The notes below the pieces were generated by a model, which was not told where the DNA came from, searched no databases, and worked only from the letters and a program-made list of their open reading frames with translations. A stretch of DNA of 8,425 bases. Source: Proteobacteria bacterium UBA3588 (GTDB taxonomy: Bacteria; Pseudomonadota; Gammaproteobacteria; Thiohalomonadales; Thiohalomonadaceae). The stretch is from positions 16,766-25,190 of the forward strand of contig DFMR01000200.1 in NCBI GenBank assembly GCA_002376325.1. The letters are read 5' to 3'. Position 1 is the first letter of the stretch, and every line of letters starts with the position of its first letter. Shown piece by piece: positions 8,278 to 8,425 of the stretch. The translations under genes were made by a program, and so were the position numbers.

Positions 8278-8425
8278 TTAGGTAAGACGAAATTCCCGAT
8301 GCCCTTCGCCAAGACTACCCGCCAGCTGCTCCTGCTGGATGTCCATAATCTTTGGCTCCTCCGCAGAATTCGTGGGCTCCCCAGTGAGATGCATGCTGAT
8401 AAGGGACTTATTTTCTGACGATCTA
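8278..8425 (-). pseudogene. Broken fragment of a probable NERD/UvrD-type helicase gene
   Basis: Reading leftward from the right edge, one frame stays open from 8425 to the TAA at 8278-8280. It contains KIMDIQQEQLAGSLGEGHR, which I recognise from NERD/UvrD-like DNA helicases, where it directly precedes the Walker A segment (usual continuation close to VIRGVAGSGKT). Here the match stops after GEGHR at about 8296, continues as EFRLT and hits a stop, so the ATPase motif is missing. This is the pattern of a gene cut by a deletion or rearrangement. Only the part inside the window is visible, so whether an intact 5' half exists to the right is unknown. The family assignment is from memory of a short segment. 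Confidence 0.5.

Noticed and set aside
8299..8418. Plus-strand 39-codon frame starting MPFAKTTRQLLLLD
   Set aside because: It is antisense to the helicase-like fragment, has no ribosome site and no similarity I recognise.

Overview
The window is GC-rich, with long spurious antisense reading frames that are typical of high-GC coding DNA. It looks like the chromosome of an environmental gammaproteobacterium. The pointers are a PolA numbered exactly like the E. coli enzyme over its first 190 residues, a DUF2782 protein next to polA (an arrangement I recall from Pseudomonas), GreB, and a YqcC/DUF446 protein. I cannot name the genus from sequence alone; a Chromatiales-like or other non-enteric lineage is a guess.

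Layout. Positions 1-1091 hold the 5' part of polA on the minus strand, running off the left edge. A short divergent spacer leads to a plus-strand pair: a LOG-family phosphoribohydrolase (1175-1900) and a small secreted DUF2782 protein (1911-2261). Positions 2262-2759 form a gene-free gap between convergent genes. In it lie two perfect DnaA boxes facing each other, a third near-match, a fourth consensus match, a 67-bp block that is 78% A+T, and a perfect IHF consensus site. This is the most striking part of the window and resembles oriC, or a DnaA-regulating locus of the datA/DARS kind. Positions 2760-5909 (minus) encode a 1049-residue membrane sensor, MASE3-PAS-PAS-PAS-GAF-HD-GYP, a probable cyclic-di-GMP phosphodiesterase.

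From 6113 to 8097 four plus-strand genes are packed tightly and probably form an operon: a diverged macro-domain-like protein, a DedA-family membrane protein (1 nt after the previous stop), greB, and a yqcC-like gene overlapping the greB end by 14 nt. The operon is closed by a large inverted repeat (8113-8221) with A and T runs on both sides, which could act as a bidirectional terminator and may be a dispersed intergenic repeat. The right edge (8278-8425, minus strand) reads as a broken fragment of what looks like a NERD/UvrD-type helicase, so the window ends in accessory or decaying DNA.

Functionally the window mixes housekeeping replication and transcription genes (polA, greB), envelope or membrane functions (DedA, DUF2782), nucleotide metabolism (LOG) and second-messenger signalling (HD-GYP). 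No phage defence system, CRISPR array, tRNA, rRNA or intact insertion sequence was seen.
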